Virus record (IMG/VR): IMGVR_UViG_3300028809_000069
Coordinates: 1-23,435 of that record
DNA from: a virus
DNA length: 23,435 nt
Strand: one strand, 5' to 3'
Position numbers and translations under genes: made by a program
Shown here: positions 20,406-23,435 of the stretch, in pieces
Layout: each line of letters begins with the position of its first letter
Position numbering within the stretch: the first letter of the stretch is position 1
The notes under the pieces: model-generated
What the model saw: the letters and a program-made list of their open reading frames with translations, nothing else
What the model was told of the DNA's origin: nothing
The model's database searches: none

Positions 20406-21442
20406 GCCCCCGCCCCGTGAACGCCACCCGCGCGGACATCGTCGCCATGCTCAGCGACGGACACAGCAACCAGCGCATCGTCCGCGAACTCCGCGTCGAC
20501 AAGCACCGCGTGGCCCGCATCCGCCGCGAACTCGGCCTCCCCGCCTACGTCCCCACCGAGCAGACCCGCACCCTCGAACAGAAGTGGGCCAGCCACACCC
20601 GGCCGGCCGACGGCGGGCACCTGGAGTGGACCGGCGAGCACGCCAGCGCCTCCGGCACACCGGTGCTCCGCTACAAGGAGAAGTCCTACAGCCCCGCTGC
20701 GGTCGCCTTCAGCATCCGTCACGGCCGGGACGCCGTCGGCTACGTCATCGCCGACTGCGGCCGTCAGCACTGCGTCGCCCCCGAGCACGTGGACGACGAG
20801 GCCGGCCGCCAGTCCAAGCGGCAGGAGCTGCGCCGTGAACGCGGGCTCGGCTCCCGGTCGGACACCTGCCCGCACGGCCACGACCAGAGCCAGCACGGCC
20901 GCCTGGAGCCGGACGGCACCGCGTACTGCGAGGCATGCAAGCGCGACCGGAAGGCCGTACCGCTGGACGAGCAGGAGGCCCGGCGCCGCACCCGCGCGGC
21001 CACACGGCGCCGCATCGAAGCGCGGCTTCGTGAGGACGTCCCCCACACCCAGATCGTCCAGCAGCTCGGCGTCAGCCGCGAGACCGTGCGCGGCGTCCAT
21101 CGGGCGCTCGGCCTGCCGGCACGGCCCCGGGGACGCGGGCTGACGTACGCCTCCCCGGAGGACGCGTTCCGCGCCCACACCGTGCCGGGCACGGACGGGC
21201 ACGTGCAGTGGACCGGGTACACCGACGGCGCGCTGCCGGCTGTGTGCCACGGGCCCGCGCGCATCCCTGCCCCGCGGATCGCGTTCCGGCTGCACCACGG
21301 CCGCGACCCGGAGGGGCGGCTGACCCGGACCTGCGAGATGCCGGGCTGTGTCGCCGGGGCGCACTTCGCGGACCGGCCGATGCGGGAGGCCAACAAGCGG
21401 GCCGACGTGGCGTTCGCCGCGATCTTCGGGCCCTCGACGTGA
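20402..21442 (+). CDS. Tandemly duplicated HTH plus degenerate HNH protein
   Basis: This 346-residue protein starts at ATG 20402 (ATGA overlap). It consists of two homologous halves. Residues about 9-145 and 203-342 each have an HTH (IVRELRVDKHRVARIRRELGLPA and IVQQLGVSRETVRGVHRALGLPA). Each then has an HNH-like beta-beta-alpha region (HLEWTG...AFSIRHGRDAVGYVIADCGRQHCVAPEHV and HVQWTG...AFRLHHGRDPEGRLTRTCEMPGCVAGAHF). Between them is a zinc knuckle, CPHGH...YCEACK (156-179). HNH enzymes normally have Asp-His before the first Cys; here the positions read IADC and TRTC, so both nuclease sites seem inactivated. It is probably a metal-bound DNA-binding protein derived from an HNH homing-type endonuclease. 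Confidence 0.8.
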   Translation: MSPRPVNATRADIVAMLSDGHSNQRIVRELRVDKHRVARIRRELGLPAYVPTEQTRTLEQKWASHTRPADGGHLEWTGEHASASGTPVLRYKEKSYSPAAVAFSIRHGRDAVGYVIADCGRQHCVAPEHVDDEAGRQSKRQELRRERGLGSRSDTCPHGHDQSQHGRLEPDGTAYCEACKRDRKAVPLDEQEARRRTRAATRRRIEARLREDVPHTQIVQQLGVSRETVRGVHRALGLPARPRGRGLTYASPEDAFRAHTVPGTDGHVQWTGYTDGALPAVCHGPARIPAPRIAFRLHHGRDPEGRLTRTCEMPGCVAGAHFADRPMREANKRADVAFAAIFGPST

Positions 21443-21699
21443 CTGGCCGGGTTCCGGAGCCGTGCGACGTGCCCAACGACGGCCACGACGGAGAAGTCCG
21501 CTTCTACGTCACCGGCTGGAAGTGCGACGCCCACAGCCCGTGGGCCGTCAAGGGCGGTCGGCGGCCGGCTCCGGGACCCGGCGCTATCTACCGCTACCGC
21601 GCCGCCCAGGCCGCGGGCGACCACACCACCACACGACAGAACGGCGGCGCCCTGCCCGGCACCGCCGCCCCGACCACCCACGAAGGACAAAACCCGTGA
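21439..21699 (+). CDS. Small hypothetical early protein with Cys/His pairs
   Basis: The GTG at 21439 is in a GTGA overlap. The 86-residue product contains CDVPNDGHDGEVRFYVTGWKCDAHSPWAV, with Cys and His residues spaced as in a small zinc-binding fold, followed by a probably disordered Gly/Thr/Pro-rich tail. The first part resembles short zinc-finger-like proteins common in Streptomyces phages and plasmids. No function can be assigned. It overlaps the next gene by GTGA. Confidence 0.65.
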   Translation: MTGRVPEPCDVPNDGHDGEVRFYVTGWKCDAHSPWAVKGGRRPAPGPGAIYRYRAAQAAGDHTTTRQNGGALPGTAAPTTHEGQNP

Positions 21700-22526
21700 A
21701 CATTCAGACCCTACCCGGCCTCCCCGACACCGACGAGACGACCGCCGTCGTCATCGACGTCACCCCCGAACTCGCCCGCGTCTGGCTCCGCTCCAACACC
21801 CACAACCGCCGCCTCCGCAAGCGCGCCGTCACCGACTACGCCCGCGACATGGCCGCCGGCCACTGGAACCTGAACGGCGAGGCCATCAAGTTCGCCAAGG
21901 ACGGCACCGTCCTCGACGGGCAGCACCGGCTCCGCGCGGTCATCGACGCCGACACCACGGTGCAGATGCTCGTCGTAGTCGGACTGCCCGCCGAGGCGCA
22001 GGAGACGATGGACACCGGCCGCAAGCGCACCACCGCCGACGTCATGGGCCTGCGCGGGGAAACGAACGCCGCGGTGCTGGCGTCCGTTCTGCGCCGCGTG
22101 TGGGCGTGGGACAACGGCGACACCCGCTTCTCCGGGAACTACGCGGCCACCAACAAGGAGTGCGCGCAGCTGCTCGCGGAGCGGCCGGAGCTGCGCCGCT
22201 CCACCGAGATCGCGGTGCGTACCCGCCAGGCGTTCCCGCACATCCCGCAGTCCGTCCTCGGTGTCGCGCACCACCTGTTCTCGCGGATCGACCTCGACGA
22301 GACGACGTGGTTCTTCCAGCGGGTCGGTGACGGCGCGGAACTCTCCGTCGGGCACCCGATCCTCGCTCTGCGGGCCCGGGTCACATCGGAGCGCCTCGAC
22401 AGCGTGCAGATGCCGGAGAGCCGCTACATGGCCTACCTGATCCGCACCTGGAACGCGGTGCGTGAGGGCCGCTCGCTGGACCGGCTGGTGCACCCGCCGA
22501 ACTCCGCGATGCCCACCCCGAAGTAG
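21696..22526 (+). CDS. ParB-like (DGQHRL motif) early protein
   Basis: The GTG at 21696 follows AAGGAC and overlaps the previous stop. The 276-residue protein has VTPELARVWLRSNTHNRRLRKRAVTDYARDMAAGHWNLNGEAIKF, then DGTVLDGQHRLRAV (residues 69-82). The DGQHRL motif marks the ParB/sulfiredoxin-like fold found in many phage proteins annotated as ParB-like nuclease domains, where it binds or hydrolyses nucleotides. GLPAEAQETMDTGRKRTTADVMGLRGE and a helical C-terminal domain follow. No partner parA is seen, so plasmid-type partition is unlikely. A role in phage DNA metabolism or regulation is more plausible. A perfect 16-bp hairpin follows. Confidence 0.8.
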   Translation: MNIQTLPGLPDTDETTAVVIDVTPELARVWLRSNTHNRRLRKRAVTDYARDMAAGHWNLNGEAIKFAKDGTVLDGQHRLRAVIDADTTVQMLVVVGLPAEAQETMDTGRKRTTADVMGLRGETNAAVLASVLRRVWAWDNGDTRFSGNYAATNKECAQLLAERPELRRSTEIAVRTRQAFPHIPQSVLGVAHHLFSRIDLDETTWFFQRVGDGAELSVGHPILALRARVTSERLDSVQMPESRYMAYLIRTWNAVREGRSLDRLVHPPNSAMPTPK

Positions 22527-22547
22527 CCCCCGACCCACCCGCACGGC

Positions 22548-22585
22548 CCCGGGGCGGGGGGTGCCCGCACACCCCCCGCCCCGGG
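22548..22585. terminator. Perfect 16-bp stem hairpin before the replication gene
   Basis: CCCGGGGCGGGGGGTG (22548-22563) pairs perfectly with CACCCCCCGCCCCGGG (22570-22585) around a 6-nt loop. It is the strongest hairpin in the window, placed between the DGQHRL gene and the replication gene. It probably ends or sharply attenuates the early operon. Confidence 0.8.
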
Positions 22586-22611
22586 CGACCTACCGAAGAG
22601 AGAAGCCACAC

Positions 22612-23435
22612 ATGCCCTGGTTCAAGATCGACGACGCGTCCCACAGCCACCCCAAGTTCATGGCTGCCGGGAACGCCGCACTCGGTCTGTGGCTGCGCTG
22701 CGGGGCCTACTCGGCCCAGCACCTCACCGAAGGCATCGTGCCCGGCGCCATCGCCACCCTGTACGGCACCGAGCCCCAAGCCCGGAAGCTCGTCAAGGTC
22801 GGACTGTGGCACCCCGCCGGCCACGACTGCCCCCGATGCCCGCAGCCGAACCCGGGTGACTTCGTGGTCCACGACTTCTTCGAGGGCGGCCGGAACGTCA
22901 CCCGGACCCAGCACGAGGCGAACAAGAAGGGCGCCGCCGAGCGGGCCGCGAAGAGCCGCGCCAGCCGAAAGGGCTCCCGATCCGCCGACGAATCGTCCTC
23001 GAATCGGGAGCGATTCGGAGACGAAAACTATCCGAATCGTCCTCGAAAAGACCCCCTGTTTTCGGATGGCATCGCAGGTCAGGAAGGTCTGTCACACCGC
23101 ACGCCCGCTGAAGGTGCTGCGCCTGCCCATGCCACATCCATGCCTTACCAGGTACTTCCTACGGAAGTACCTCCTCCCCCTCCCCCCTCCGAAACCAGCA
23201 GCACCACCACGGTCGAGGTCTCCGGAAGAGGAGAAGTCCAGCCGCTCATCGAAGCGATGGAAGCCCGCGGCATGCGCGTCGCCTGGAGCTTCAGCGCCGC
23301 CGAATGGCTCGAACTCCGCGACGCCGTACGACGCGCCGGCGCACCCGCCCTCGTCGACCACGCCGCCCGCGCCTGGCAAGCCGCCAAGTCCCAGCCCTAC
23401 AGCGCCAAGTACTTCCTCCGCGGCTGGACTTCTCC
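22612..23435 (+). CDS. Replication initiation/helicase-loader-type protein (3' partial)
   Basis: ATG 22612 follows GAAGAGAGAAG and the frame is open to the window's end (about 274 residues visible). The N-terminal 115 residues, MPWFKIDDASHSHPKFMAAG, NAALGLWLRCGAYSAQHLTEGIVP, ARKLVKVGLWH and FVVHDFFEGG, match the start of actinophage replication proteins in the DnaD-like/replisome organiser group. A CPRC insertion lies at 73-76. A low-complexity linker (about 118-200) is basic, then Ser/Pro-rich. A C-terminal helical domain begins near 200 (EVQPLIEAMEARG) and ends in YSAKYFLRGW, a usual ending of these proteins. It probably binds the origin and brings in helicase. Linker DNA is less GC-rich and holds iteron-like repeats. 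Confidence 0.72.
   Translation, partial: MPWFKIDDASHSHPKFMAAGNAALGLWLRCGAYSAQHLTEGIVPGAIATLYGTEPQARKLVKVGLWHPAGHDCPRCPQPNPGDFVVHDFFEGGRNVTRTQHEANKKGAAERAAKSRASRKGSRSADESSSNRERFGDENYPNRPRKDPLFSDGIAGQEGLSHRTPAEGAAPAHATSMPYQVLPTEVPPPPPPSETSSTTTVEVSGRGEVQPLIEAMEARGMRVAWSFSAAEWLELRDAVRRAGAPALVDHAARAWQAAKSQPYSAKYFLRGWTS
22989..23047. repeat. Iteron-like repeats, candidate replication origin
   Basis: CGAATCGTCCTCGAA occurs identically at 22989-23003 and 23033-23047. The shorter CGAATCG also occurs at 23000-23006, and its inverse CGATTCG at 23011-23017. The stretch is less GC-rich than its surroundings (GAAAACTAT at 23023-23031) and lies in the linker of a replication-type gene, as the lambda origin lies within gene O. 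Confidence 0.5.
23150..23172. repeat. Perfect 10-bp inverted repeat in the replication gene
   Basis: AGGTACTTCC (23150-23159) and GGAAGTACCT (23163-23172) are separated by TAC. It lies 100 bp right of the iteron-like repeats and is followed by a pyrimidine-rich run. It could be a cruciform, a protein site or part of an origin. Confidence 0.5.

Noticed and set aside
1-23435. tRNA genes, CRISPR arrays and insertion sequences
   Set aside because: No cloverleaf-like sequence, no regularly spaced repeat-spacer array and no transposase or terminal inverted repeats were seen by eye.

Overview
The window is a GC-rich stretch of a temperate, long-tailed (siphovirus-type) actinobacteriophage or prophage, most likely of Streptomyces. 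Evidence: strongly G/C-ending codons, frequent GTG starts, 4-bp ATGA/GTGA start-stop overlaps, and a lambda-like order of tail, lysis, integration, immunity and early DNA-metabolism genes, many of types common in Streptomyces phages. No clear host gene or tRNA is visible, so integrated and free forms cannot be told apart. Head and packaging genes would lie upstream of base 1. All family assignments come from reading the sequences; no database search was run.

Tail module (1-9589, +): 3' end of a tail-completion gene, a small linker protein, the major tail protein, two tail assembly chaperones joined by a programmed -1 frameshift at a canonical GGGAAAC heptamer, a 1074-residue tape measure protein, a distal tail protein with an inserted carbohydrate-binding-like domain, and three minor tail proteins. 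Lysis module (9602-11764, +): an amidase endolysin with a well-placed in-frame internal start, a two-helix holin, and three further small proteins, two of them membrane proteins.

Accessory and integration region (11772-14983): a short GntR-type regulator faces two small cysteine-rich genes across a 16-bp palindrome. These genes end in a bank of hairpins, followed by an XRE-type regulator (-), a 478-bp noncoding stretch with direct and inverted repeats (candidate attP), a tyrosine integrase (+), and a small gene lying in line behind the repressor.

Immunity region (15123-16175): a candidate repressor (-) and a Cro-like regulator (+) diverge from a 255-bp intergenic region packed with TGTCCA/TGGACA half-sites. 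A further 26-bp perfect palindrome built from the same half-site lies inside the end of the Cro-like gene.

Early region (16045-23435, +): small conserved genes, a RecT/Bet-type annealing protein, several tightly coupled small genes, a protein with a tandem HTH plus degenerate-HNH duplication, a protein with a ParB-like DGQHRL motif, and a replication-initiation-type gene running off the right edge. That last gene carries iteron-like repeats in its linker, as in the lambda origin inside gene O. Strong hairpins after the major tail protein, RecT and the DGQHRL gene divide the transcription units.
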